This document shows positions 1 to 7,280 of a stretch of 45,926 nucleotides of DNA, piece after piece. Numbering within the stretch: the first letter of the stretch is position 1; every line of letters starts with the position of its first letter. The stretch comes from Ruminococcaceae bacterium UBA6353 (GTDB lineage Bacteria; Bacillota; Clostridia; Oscillospirales; Acutalibacteraceae): the NCBI GenBank assembly GCA_002437905.1, contig DJRT01000016.1:1-45926 (forward strand). Reading direction: 5' to 3'. A program made the translations under genes and the position numbers. The notes beneath the pieces are model-generated. The model ran no database searches. It was not told where the DNA came from and saw only the letters and a list, made by a program, of their open reading frames with translations.

Positions 1-3
1 CTT

Positions 4-675
4 TTAATAGTTAGTCTTTCTAGACATACTTTGTGTAATGTTGTGCTCGGCAAGCAGCCGTTGGTATTCGGCGTGTTGGTACTGCCACCCTTGATCGGAA
101 TGAAACAGAGGTCGTGCAGCGGGAGGAAGTTTCTCAAACAATCCGCTCAGCATGTCCCGGATCTGTTGCAAGTTAGGACTTGTAGAAATTGAATGGGATA
201 CAATTTCACGGTTGAACATATCGAGCACAGGTGAAAGATATACCTTTTCATTACCGATCTTAAATTCTGTAATGTCGGTTGTCAGTTTCTCAAATGGCTT
301 ATCTGCATGAAAATCTCGTTTCAACAGATTATCTGCTACTTTGCCAACCTCGCCCTTGTAAGAATGGTACTTGCCGTTTTTACTCTGTTTCCCACGCAGA
401 TCAAGGGCTTTCATCAACTTTAACACAGTTTTATGGTTAATCGGATAACCTTTTGCCTTTAATTCAGAGCAAATGCGTCTATAGCCGTATCTTCCTTTGT
501 GCGTATTGTAGATCTCCAATATATTCTGCTTTTCGCTTTCATATTTGTCTTTACCTTTCTGCTTCAGATAGTAATAGTATGTGCTTCTTGCTATCCCGGA
601 AAGCGCTAACAAATCTTTAAGCGGATACTTTTGCCTTAGTTCAGCAATTATGAACGCCTTTTCCCGTTCTTTTGC
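4..675 (-). pseudogene. IS3-family transposase orfB, truncated DDE integrase domain
   Basis: This is the catalytic half of an IS3/IS150-type transposase. The N-terminal HTH_21-like part (GIARSTYYYY) and the rve integrase core are present, with a catalytic Asp in TTDITEF and a second in FHSDQGWQY. The reading frame stops right after SMSRK, where the family normally continues with GN(C/Y)xDN and then the catalytic Glu, so the third DDE residue is missing. The stop may be a nonsense mutation or a break close to the window edge. The frame is open upstream of the TTG at 612 to about 675. It would be reached by a -1 slip from orfA, for which the A-rich runs in 655-675 are candidates. It is probably not a functional transposase as read here. 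Confidence 0.8.
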
Positions 676-1031
676 TCGTCCGCAAGAACTAAGGCACTCA
701 GTTTTTTTAAGTATTCTATCTCCATTCTGAGTCTTTGGTTTTCGGCAATCAGATCTTCTTCGGCCTTTTTATCAAGCTTGGGAGGGCGTCCCTTGTTAGA
801 ACCACTTGCTTTGCAAGCCTTGCCTCGTCTTTCTTTCATTAGCCCTTCGGCTCCTTCTTCCAAATATATGCGCTCCCACCTTTTTACTATATTTTTGTAG
901 TTCTCTTCTTGCCCTTGATTTGTATCCCAATACTTTCGTACCGTTTCACGATAACCAAGGCGGTGTTCTCGCATATCCATTATAACACTTATCTTGAATT
1001 CCGGCGAGTACTTTTTCTGTTTCCTTGACAT
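648..1031 (-). CDS. IS3-family transposase orfA (HTH/leucine-zipper protein)
   Basis: This is a small basic DNA-binding protein of about 127 residues. It has an N-terminal helix-turn-helix region (EFKISVIMDMREHRLGYRET and following) and a C-terminal heptad region (AENQRLRMEIEYLKKL) typical of OrfA multimerisation. The start at 1031 (MSRKQKK) is preferred over an upstream TTG because a GGAGG lies about 11 bases ahead. The stop at 648 lies inside the orfB frame, so the OrfAB fusion would need a -1 frameshift. In this family OrfA binds the terminal repeats and can inhibit transposition. It appears intact. Confidence 0.85.
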   Translation of the reverse strand: MSRKQKKYSPEFKISVIMDMREHRLGYRETVRKYWDTNQGQEENYKNIVKRWERIYLEEGAEGLMKERRGKACKASGSNKGRPPKLDKKAEEDLIAENQRLRMEIEYLKKLSALVLADEQKNGKRRS

Positions 1032-1035
1032 AAAA

Positions 1036-1075
1036 ATATGCACCTCCAAAAGTGTCTAACTTTTGGGGTGCATAT
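1036..1075. repeat. Hairpin-forming inverted repeat at the outer IS end
   Basis: The last about 40 bases of the element form a nearly perfect inverted repeat. ATATGCACC-TCCAAAAG pairs with CTTTTGGGGTGCATAT, leaving one unpaired base and a 7-base loop (TGTCTAA). It overlaps the orfA ribosome-binding site (GGAGG). In a transcript entering from outside, the site would be sequestered, which is the known way several IS elements avoid activation by read-through. That role is inferred from position. Confidence 0.7.
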
Positions 1076-1148
1076 CAGTTTCTCCGGGGCGGTTTTCTTC
1101 TTTTGATGCAGGAGCGCTTAGGCGGCAGTCGATTGCCCGCAGACAAAA

Positions 1149-1183
1149 CAAAAAATCCTACCACCTGTGTGGTAGGATTTTTT
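1149..1183 (-). terminator. Intrinsic terminator after the tRNA-Asp/tRNA-Thr unit
   Basis: This is a perfect stem (AAAAAATCCTACCAC paired with GTGGTAGGATTTTTT) around a 4-base loop. On the minus strand it directly follows the CCA end of tRNA-Thr and ends in a T-run. The symmetrical A/T flanks would also stop plus-strand transcription. Confidence 0.85.
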
Positions 1184-1184
1184 C

Positions 1185-1260
<76 letters not shown>

Positions 1261-1263
1261 AAG

Positions 1264-1340
1264 TGGCGACCCGGAACGGGCTCGAACCGTCGACCTCTAG
1301 CGTGACAGGCTAGCGTTCTAACCAGCTGAACTACCGGGCC
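1264..1340 (-). tRNA. tRNA-Asp (anticodon GUC)
   Basis: The minus strand folds into a cloverleaf with acceptor GGCCCGG pairing CCGGGTC (one G-T wobble). The anticodon stem CTAGC/GCTAG closes a loop CTGTCAC with anticodon GTC. The discriminator is G, the usual aspartate identity base, and CCA is encoded. It is the first gene of a two-tRNA unit with a strong promoter about 50 bases upstream. Confidence 0.96.
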
Positions 1341-1386
1341 GTTTCCACTTGTTCTCCGGCAGCGCTTGCCACCGGCAACGAATGCT

Positions 1387-1415
1387 ATTATACTGGATGC
1401 CGGTTGGTTTGTCAA
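1387..1415 (-). promoter_or_regulatory. Sigma-A promoter of the tRNA-Asp/tRNA-Thr unit
   Basis: On the minus strand a perfect -35 TTGACA (1415-1410) and a perfect -10 TATAAT (1392-1387) are separated by 17 bases. This consensus promoter lies about 47 bases before the first tRNA base, as expected for a stable-RNA operon. Confidence 0.9.
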
Positions 1416-1479
1416 CTGTTTTTTCACAAAAGAGCGGATTTTTTTCGCTTTTTCGCGCGGCGTTTTCTGCCTTTTTTCA

Positions 1480-1508
1480 TTGCATAGCGGCGGGGAATAT
1501 GATAGAAT
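1480..1508 (+). promoter_or_regulatory. Plus-strand promoter with no gene downstream
   Basis: TTGCAT at 1480-1485 and TAGAAT at 1503-1508 are separated by exactly 17 bases. There is no plus-strand gene until 2367; the next genes are on the minus strand. The promoter would therefore drive a short RNA or an antisense transcript. The match is good but not perfect. Confidence 0.45.
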
Positions 1509-1514
1509 ACCTTT

Positions 1515-1613
1515 CAGGACGCGCTGCGCAAACCTATCCGGCGGTCTCTGTGGACCAAAGATCCGCTACGCAGGTGCTGCACGGCGGCGCAGCGGCGCCA
1601 TTAGTTCTTTTTG
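1515..1613 (+). ncRNA. Candidate small structured RNA of unknown class
   Basis: The segment after the orphan promoter can fold into a three-way junction. The closing stem is CGCTGCGC (1522-1529) with GCGCAGCG (1587-1594). Inside are hairpin GCGGTCT/AGA-CCGC (1541-1547 with 1559-1566, one bulge) and a short GCAG-GTG-CTGC hairpin (1570-1580). A T-rich run (TTCTTTTT) follows at 1604-1611. It lacks the GGAAG apical loop of SRP RNA and any tRNA-like or tmRNA end. GC-rich DNA folds easily by chance, so this is only a candidate. Its 3' part overlaps the end of the convergent TauE gene. Confidence 0.3.
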
Positions 1614-1957
1614 GTGCGCAGCTCTTTTATCCCAATATAGAGCAGCACCAGACCAAACAGGCGCCGAAGCAGATCGGTATCCAGGCCGGCCGCCAGCAGT
1701 GAGGTGGGGATGGCGGCGGCAATGCCGGCGGCGCCGCAGAAGGCCACGGCCGGCCATTCGATATTGTGCTGCCGGATGTGCCCGATCAGGGCGGCCGGCG
1801 CGCAGCCGATGAAGTACAGCAGATTGATGCCGCCGGCGGTATACTGTGCCATGCCGGCGAAGGCGGTGAGGTACAGCACCAGCAGTGAGCCGCCGCCGAT
1901 GCCGAAGCCGCTGACGATACCGGTCAGCACGCCGATGAGGATGGATAGCCATATCAT
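1601..1957 (-). CDS. Half-size TauE/SafE-type membrane protein (second of pair)
   Basis: This is a 118-residue, very hydrophobic protein with about four predicted membrane segments and a glycine-rich N-terminal helix (GIVSGFGIGGGSLLV). That matches the start of a TauE/SafE (anion or sulfite exporter, DUF81-type) repeat. Full-length family members are about 250 residues and contain two such repeats, so this is one half. Its ATG overlaps the stop of the upstream half in an ATGA arrangement, so the two are translationally coupled and probably assemble into one transporter. The substrate cannot be told from sequence. Confidence 0.8.
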   Translation of the reverse strand: MIWLSILIGVLTGIVSGFGIGGGSLLVLYLTAFAGMAQYTAGGINLLYFIGCAPAALIGHIRQHNIEWPAVAFCGAAGIAAAIPTSLLAAGLDTDLLRRLFGLVLLYIGIKELRTKKN

Positions 1958-2313
1958 AGCAGCAGCACCGCCTTTACGCCGCCGTACAGGATCAGCAGGC
2001 CGAACAGCCGGTGCAGCCATACGGTGGGGATTTTGGTAAACAGGCGGGCGGAGAGCAGCCCGCCGAGTATGCCGCCGACAAGGTACGGCCACGCCTCGCC
2101 CCACACATTGCCGCCGTGCAGGCAGAACATGACATACGAGGCGACCGAAAGCGGCAGGATAATGGCAACGGAGGTGGCGAAGGCGCGCTTTTCCGGCAGG
2201 CCAAGCCAGTCGATCAGCAGCGGCACAAGAAACAGGCCGCCGCCGGCGCCAAACAGGCCGTTGGCCGCGCCGGCCAGCCCGCCGGCCAGCAGATATTTCC
2301 ACCAGTTTTTCAT
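1954..2313 (-). CDS. Half-size TauE/SafE-type membrane protein (first of pair)
   Basis: This is a 119-residue membrane protein whose N-terminal segment (LAGAANGLFGAGGGLFLVPLL) is the signature helix of the TauE/SafE exporter repeat. It has about four hydrophobic segments and ends LFGLLILYGGVKAVLLL, mirroring the end of the following gene. It overlaps that gene by 4 bases. Together they reproduce the two-repeat fold that is normally a single polypeptide. The 13-base palindrome just upstream may control it. Confidence 0.8.
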   Translation of the reverse strand: MKNWWKYLLAGGLAGAANGLFGAGGGLFLVPLLIDWLGLPEKRAFATSVAIILPLSVASYVMFCLHGGNVWGEAWPYLVGGILGGLLSARLFTKIPTVWLHRLFGLLILYGGVKAVLLL

Positions 2314-2325
2314 TTGGTTAGCTCT

Positions 2326-2338
2326 TTTCTGTCAGAAA
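2326..2338. promoter_or_regulatory. Palindrome in the divergent TauE / oxidoreductase intergenic region
   Basis: TTTCTG-T-CAGAAA is a perfect 6+6 inverted repeat with a one-base centre. It lies midway in the roughly 50 bases between the TauE start at 2313 and the oxidoreductase start at 2367. Its position suits an operator acting on both genes. No regulator gene is adjacent, and no convincing -35/-10 pair is visible around it. Confidence 0.35.
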
Positions 2339-2366
2339 TTTTGTTGCAGCAGCAGGGGGAATGAAG

Positions 2367-3353
2367 ATGATCCGTTATGGAGTGGTAGGCACCGGCTGGA
2401 TCGTGCGCAGCATGATCGCCGGGGCGGCGCAGTATCCGGAGCAGCTGTGCCTGACGGCTGTCTGCTCCCGCAACGAGGAGCGGGGGCGGGCGTTTGCCGC
2501 CGAGGTTGGCGCGCCGCAGGCACAGGTGTTTACCGACCCGGCCGCCATGGCGGCCAGCGATGCGCTGGATATGGTGTATATCGCCAGCCCCAACAGCTGC
2601 CATGTGGCGCAGAGCCGCCTGTTTCTGGAGGGCGGCAAGCATGTGCTGTGTGAAAAGCCGCTGGCCGCCGATCCTGCGGATGTGCAGCTTCTGCAGCAGC
2701 AGGCGGCGATGCGTGGCCTGCTGTTCCGTGAGGCCATCATGCTGCTGTACCAGCCGCAGCTTGCTCTGCTGCGGCAGGCGGTGGAGCAGTGCGGGCCGAT
2801 ATCGGCGGCGCATTTCCAGTTTTGCCAGTTTTCCTCAAAATATGAAGCCTGCCGGCGTGGGGAGCTGCCGAATATTTTTAATCCGGCGATGCAGACCGGC
2901 GCGCTGATGGATCTGGGCGTTTACTGCGTCTATCCGGCGCTGTACCTGTTCGGCGAACCGCAGGCGGTCTCGGCGGCAGCGGCTTTTTTGCCCACCGGTG
3001 CGGATGGTTCCGGCGGGGCGCTGCTGCATTATCTGGATAAGACTGTGCAGCTGACCTATTCCAAGACCGGGCAGGGCTTTGGTCCCAGCGAGATCGTTGG
3101 GGAACAGGCCAGCGTGACGGTCGGGCATATCGGCCAGCTGGCCGATATCACCCTGTACCGCCGCGGGGAGCAGCCGCAGCCGCTGTGCGGCAGCGAGGAA
3201 AAGCCGCTGCTGATGGGGCGGGAGATTGCTGCCTTTGCCGCGGCGATTGAGGCAGGACAGACCGCGCCGGACGAACAGGATCGGCTGGCGCTGGCGGTCA
3301 GCCGCTGGATGTACGCCATCCGTATGGCCGCCGGCATCCGGTTTCCGGGATGA
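2367..3353 (+). CDS. Gfo/Idh/MocA-family NAD(P)-dependent oxidoreductase
   Basis: This is a protein of about 328 residues with an N-terminal Rossmann fold (VVGTGWI), the family sequence CEKPLA carrying the active-site Lys, and a C-terminal alpha/beta domain with ALMDLGVYCVYPA. These are features of the branch that includes dihydrodiol and sugar dehydrogenases. The ATG at 2367 is preferred over 2361 because the GGGGGA Shine-Dalgarno abuts 2361 but sits 6 bases from 2367. The next gene is a rhamnosidase-like hydrolase 22 bases on. That suggests oxidation of the released sugar, or of a glycoside, but the substrate is not shown by sequence. Confidence 0.88.
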   Translation: MIRYGVVGTGWIVRSMIAGAAQYPEQLCLTAVCSRNEERGRAFAAEVGAPQAQVFTDPAAMAASDALDMVYIASPNSCHVAQSRLFLEGGKHVLCEKPLAADPADVQLLQQQAAMRGLLFREAIMLLYQPQLALLRQAVEQCGPISAAHFQFCQFSSKYEACRRGELPNIFNPAMQTGALMDLGVYCVYPALYLFGEPQAVSAAAAFLPTGADGSGGALLHYLDKTVQLTYSKTGQGFGPSEIVGEQASVTVGHIGQLADITLYRRGEQPQPLCGSEEKPLLMGREIAAFAAAIEAGQTAPDEQDRLALAVSRWMYAIRMAAGIRFPG

Positions 3354-3375
3354 GATATGTGAAAGGAAGTATGCA

Positions 3376-5430
3376 ATGAGTCAGAAACCGGTTTTTTCGT
3401 CAGCGGTATGGATCTGTCCGGCGGAATGGGTGGATATTCGACCGAAGAATATACTGCACAAGGAGCATATGTCTTTTGAGATGCCGCCTCGGGAGCTGCC
3501 GGACCAGCTGCACTATGTGTTCCGCAAAACCTTTTCCTGCGACCGTGTGCCGGAAGGCTGTACGCTACGCATAACCGCCGACGATTACTATAAGCTGTAC
3601 CTGAATGGGCGCTACATATGTCAGGGTCCGGCACAGGGATATGCCTTTGCCTACTATTGGAATGAGGTGGAGATAGCTCCCTGTTTGCAGCCAGGTGAGA
3701 ATACGCTGACGGCGGAGGTGTATTATCATGGGCGGATTTGCCGTTCTTATCAAAGTGGGGACGATCGGTTAGGTCTGATTGCCGAGGCTGTTGCGGCCGG
3801 ACAGATTTTGTTTGCCACCAACGGCAGCTGGGAATGCGGCCGGATGTACGCCTATACCGGCAATCGCACAGTGGGCTATGATACGCAGTTTCTGGAGGAC
3901 TATGATAGCCGCCTGCGGGCTGTGTCCTACGGAGCGGTGGCTGTAAAGGCAATGGACTATACATATGCAAATGCACCCGCTAAGCTGTTGCAGGTATACG
4001 AGTTGTCACCTACCGCAAGTGAAGCACTGCTGGGCGGCGGTATTTTCTACGATTTCGGTCACGAACTGACCGGCAGTCTGTGTTTGCGCGCCACCGGTAA
4101 GGCGGGGCAGCGGGTACGGATCCTTTGCGGAGAAGAAACGGCGGATATTCCGGAAAAGACGCGGTTTAATATGCGCTGCAACTGCCGCTATGAAGAGTGG
4201 TGGACGCTGGCCGAGGGCGAAAATACATGGACGCAGTACGATTACAAGGCGTTCCGTTATGTGACGCTGGTGCCGGACGATGGGGTACGGGTGGATGCCT
4301 GTACCGTGATGGTGCGCCATTACCCCTTTGACGACGATTTTTGTCGGTTAGAAACGGATGACGAAGTGTTGGCGGCGGTATTTGAAATTTGCAAAAACGG
4401 AGTAAAGTATGGCTCACAGGAAATGTTCACCGATTGTCCGCAGCGGGAAAAGGGGCAGTATGCGGGGGATCTGACCATTTCCGGCGCTTCCCAATCGCTG
4501 CTGACCGGCGATCTGTCGTTGCTGCGCAAGGCGATAGATAACCAGATGCAGTCAGCCGCTGTGTGTCCGGGCCTTCTGGCGGTAGCGCCGGGCAGCCAGA
4601 TGCAGGAGATCGCGGATTATTCTCTTCAGTTTCCGCTGTTGGCATTGCGGTATTATGCTTATTCCGGCGACCGGGAATATCTGAGGCAGACGCTGACCGT
4701 CTGCGAGGGAATTTTGCAGCATTTTGCGCAGTTTGCCCGACCGGATGGATTGCTGGAGCATGTATGGGATAAATGGAATTTGGTGGATTGGCCGGATAGT
4801 TGTCGGGATGGCTACGATTTTCCGCTGCCGAATCCGGTGGGCGGTGGCTGCCACAATGTGATCAACGCTTTTTACATCGGTTGCACGATACAAACGGAGC
4901 AGATACGGGATATTCTCGGGTGGCCGCAGCCCAAGCGCAGTCCGGCGCTGGTTGAGGCCTTTTACCGTGCCTTTTACCGTCCGCAAACCGGTCTGTTTGC
5001 GGACGCCGAGGGGAGTCATCATAGCTCCCTCCACGCCAACATCCTGCCTCTGTTTTATGGGTTTGCCCATTCGGAAAATATAGAACGGCTGGCGGATTAT
5101 CTGGAAGAAAAAGGCCTGTGCTGCGGGGGATATGTGGCGTGGTTTCTGCTTAAGGCGCTGTGCCGCGCCGGGCGGGAGAAGGCGGCCTATAAGCTAATAA
5201 TCTCAACAGAGGAACATTCTTGGTACAATATGGTGCGGGAGGGTGGCACCACCTGCTTTGAGGCGTTTGGCAAGGAGCAAAAATGGAACACCAGTCTGTG
5301 CCATCCCTGGGCCAGCGGCCCTGTTTCGGTGCTGATCGAGGACATTCTGCCGCAGCATCCGGAATGTGGGCGGATTGTTTGGAAAGACCCGGCGAAAATG
5401 CAACGAAGTGATTGGACGGTAACAGTATGA
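3376..5430 (+). CDS. GH78-like alpha-L-rhamnosidase, cytoplasmic
   Basis: This is a 684-residue protein without a signal peptide. It has an N-terminal beta-sandwich carbohydrate-binding part (LYLNGRY near 74-80), then an (alpha/alpha)6 barrel starting near residue 325. The family motif FTDCPQREKGQYAGD lies at about 351-365 and supplies the putative acid Glu. A second acidic motif, GGTTCFEAF, and then HPWASGP near the C-terminus are also family-typical. The start at 3376 has AGGAAG 6 bases ahead. It shares a transcript with the preceding oxidoreductase and overlaps the radical SAM start by 4 bases. Codon use looks somewhat less GC-rich than its neighbours, hinting that this gene was inserted ahead of the conserved radical SAM unit. 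Rhamnose specificity is a family-level inference. Confidence 0.85.
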   Translation: MSQKPVFSSAVWICPAEWVDIRPKNILHKEHMSFEMPPRELPDQLHYVFRKTFSCDRVPEGCTLRITADDYYKLYLNGRYICQGPAQGYAFAYYWNEVEIAPCLQPGENTLTAEVYYHGRICRSYQSGDDRLGLIAEAVAAGQILFATNGSWECGRMYAYTGNRTVGYDTQFLEDYDSRLRAVSYGAVAVKAMDYTYANAPAKLLQVYELSPTASEALLGGGIFYDFGHELTGSLCLRATGKAGQRVRILCGEETADIPEKTRFNMRCNCRYEEWWTLAEGENTWTQYDYKAFRYVTLVPDDGVRVDACTVMVRHYPFDDDFCRLETDDEVLAAVFEICKNGVKYGSQEMFTDCPQREKGQYAGDLTISGASQSLLTGDLSLLRKAIDNQMQSAAVCPGLLAVAPGSQMQEIADYSLQFPLLALRYYAYSGDREYLRQTLTVCEGILQHFAQFARPDGLLEHVWDKWNLVDWPDSCRDGYDFPLPNPVGGGCHNVINAFYIGCTIQTEQIRDILGWPQPKRSPALVEAFYRAFYRPQTGLFADAEGSHHSSLHANILPLFYGFAHSENIERLADYLEEKGLCCGGYVAWFLLKALCRAGREKAAYKLIISTEEHSWYNMVREGGTTCFEAFGKEQKWNTSLCHPWASGPVSVLIEDILPQHPECGRIVWKDPAKMQRSDWTVTV

Positions 5431-7280
5431 CAGAAAAATTGGAGGACCTGTTTTTGCAGGTGCAAAAGCCCTCCCGCTATACCGGCGGGGAGCTGAACAG
5501 CGTGGTCAAGGATAAGCGGGAGGTGGCGGTGCGCTTTGCGTTCTGCTTCCCGGATCTGTACGAGGTGGGAATGTCTCATCTCGGCATCAAGATCCTGTAC
5601 GCCCAGTTTAACCATGAGCCGGATATCTGGTGTGAGCGGGTGTTTGCCCCGGATACGGATATGGAAAAGCTGATGCGGGAGAACCACATCCCGCTGTATG
5701 GCCTGGAGAGCCGCAATCCCATCCGGGAGTTTGATTTTATCGGCTTCACCCTGCAGTATGAGATGAGCTATACCGCCGTGCTGCATATGCTGGATCTGGC
5801 CGGGGTGCCCATCCGCTCGGATGAGCGCGGGGATGATATGCCACTGGTGGTGGCCGGCGGCCCCTGCACCTGCAATCCGGAGCCGCTGGCGGACTTCTTC
5901 GACCTGTTCTTCCTCGGCGAGGGGGAGGAGGTCGATCTGGAGGTTATGGCGCTGTACAAGGAGTACCGCAAAAACGGCTATTCCAAGAAAGCCTTCCTGC
6001 GTGCCTGCGCGGATATCGAGGGGGTGTATGTGCCCAGCCTGTATGATGTGCGCTACCATACCGATGGGACGGTGGCGGCGGTGACGCCGCTGGACGGCGT
6101 TCCGGCAAAGGTGCGCAAGCGCATTATCCACGATCTGGACAGCTGCTATTATCCGGACTATTTTGTGGTGCCATATACGGATGTGGTGTTCGACCGGGCG
6201 CAGAGCGAGATCTTTCGCGGCTGCATCCGCGGCTGCCGCTTCTGCCAGGCCGGGTACATCTACCGCCCGGTGCGGGAGAAAAGCGTGGATACCATTGACC
6301 GGCAGGCGCATGCCCTGTGCCGTTCCACCGGCTATGAGGAATTTTCGCTTTCTTCCCTTTCCACCAGCGATTATACGCAGCTGGAGCCGCTGCTGGACCG
6401 CCTGCTGAGCTGGGCGGAGCCGGAGCATACCAATATTTCGCTGCCCTCCCTACGGGTGGACGGCTTTTCGGATGAGCTGGCCAACCGGCTGAATGTGCTG
6501 CGCCGGGCGGGGCTGACCTTTGCCCCGGAGGCGGGCACCCAGCGCCTGCGGGATGCCATCAATAAAAACCTGACGGAGGAGGAGATCCTCGGCACGGTGC
6601 AGAAGGCATTTCACGGCGGCTGGACGGCGGTGAAGCTGTACTTCATGATGGGGCTGCCGACCGAGACCATGGAGGACATCGAGGGGATGGCCGAGCTGGG
6701 GCAGAAGATTGTCAACTGCTACTATGCCAATCCGGACAAGCCGAAGGGAAAGGGCGTTACGGTGACGATGAGCGCCTCCTGCTTTGTGCCGAAGCCCTTT
6801 ACGCCGTTCCAGTGGGAGCCGCAGGCCACCATGCAGGAGCTGCAGGAAAAGCAGCAGCACCTTGTGCACTGCGTACACACCAAGAAGATCTCGCTGAGCT
6901 GGCATGATGCACAGGTCAGCTTTCTGGAGGCGGTGCTGGCGCGCGGCGACCGCCGGCTGTGCGCTGTGCTGGCACTGGCGCACGAACGCGGGTTCAATCT
7001 GGATTCCTGGTCGGAGCATTTCGATTTTGACGCCTGGATGGCGCTGTTTGACGAGGTGGGGCTGGATCCGGCCTTTTACGCCAACCGCCGCCGCAGCTTT
7101 GATGAGGTGCTGCCGTGGGATCATCTGGATTACGGGGTGACCAAGGCGTTCCTGATCCGGGAAAATGAAAAGGCGCACCAGGCGGTGACCACCCCGAACT
7201 GCCGGCAGAAGTGCACCGGCTGCGGGGCAGCCTGCTGGAAGGAGGGTGTGTGCGTTGAAAAACATCCGGGTAACCTTTGA
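5427..7280 (+). CDS. B12-binding-type radical SAM protein (TIGR03960-like)
   Basis: This is a 617-residue protein with an N-terminal cobalamin-binding-like region (LYEVGMSHLGIKILY). The radical SAM cluster motif CxxxCxxC follows at Cys266, Cys270 and Cys273 (GCIRGCRFC). A Cys-rich tail (CRQKCTGCGAAC) could bind another metal centre. The ATG at 5427 overlaps the upstream stop (ATGA), and no strong Shine-Dalgarno is seen, so translation is probably coupled. The gene overlaps the DUF2344 gene downstream, a pairing widely conserved in Clostridia just before ribosomal protein genes. The substrate is unknown; tRNA or ribosome modification is a guess from context. Confidence 0.88.
   Translation: MTEKLEDLFLQVQKPSRYTGGELNSVVKDKREVAVRFAFCFPDLYEVGMSHLGIKILYAQFNHEPDIWCERVFAPDTDMEKLMRENHIPLYGLESRNPIREFDFIGFTLQYEMSYTAVLHMLDLAGVPIRSDERGDDMPLVVAGGPCTCNPEPLADFFDLFFLGEGEEVDLEVMALYKEYRKNGYSKKAFLRACADIEGVYVPSLYDVRYHTDGTVAAVTPLDGVPAKVRKRIIHDLDSCYYPDYFVVPYTDVVFDRAQSEIFRGCIRGCRFCQAGYIYRPVREKSVDTIDRQAHALCRSTGYEEFSLSSLSTSDYTQLEPLLDRLLSWAEPEHTNISLPSLRVDGFSDELANRLNVLRRAGLTFAPEAGTQRLRDAINKNLTEEEILGTVQKAFHGGWTAVKLYFMMGLPTETMEDIEGMAELGQKIVNCYYANPDKPKGKGVTVTMSASCFVPKPFTPFQWEPQATMQELQEKQQHLVHCVHTKKISLSWHDAQVSFLEAVLARGDRRLCAVLALAHERGFNLDSWSEHFDFDAWMALFDEVGLDPAFYANRRRSFDEVLPWDHLDYGVTKAFLIRENEKAHQAVTTPNCRQKCTGCGAACWKEGVCVEKHPGNL

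Larger units (their letters stand above)
1..1077 (-). mobile_element. IS3-family (IS150-like) insertion sequence, incomplete on the left
   Basis: orfA and orfB lie on the minus strand in the typical IS3 arrangement, with orfB in the -1 frame relative to orfA. The outer end at about 1077 finishes in CA on the plus strand, so the element starts TG when read in its own direction, as IS3 elements do. Only this end is visible; the other would lie left of position 1 or is missing. The element is AT-rich compared with the flanking tRNA and TauE genes, which fits recent acquisition. It sits about 70 bases beyond the terminator of the tRNA pair. The exact boundary is inferred from the TG...CA rule, because no second end or target duplication can be seen. 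Confidence 0.85.

Noticed and set aside
1515..1613. Possible SRP (4.5S/scRNA) or tmRNA
   Set aside because: The conserved GGAAG apical loop of SRP RNA and the tRNA-like ends of tmRNA are missing.
1349..1702. Open frames on the plus strand over the tRNA promoter and TauE end
   Set aside because: They have no ribosome-binding site, low-complexity composition, and they overlap real minus-strand features. They are by-products of GC-rich DNA.
5187..6428. Long minus-strand frame of 413 codons over the rhamnosidase end and radical SAM gene
   Set aside because: It is a GC-driven shadow: no ribosome site, compositionally biased, and opposite two recognised genes.
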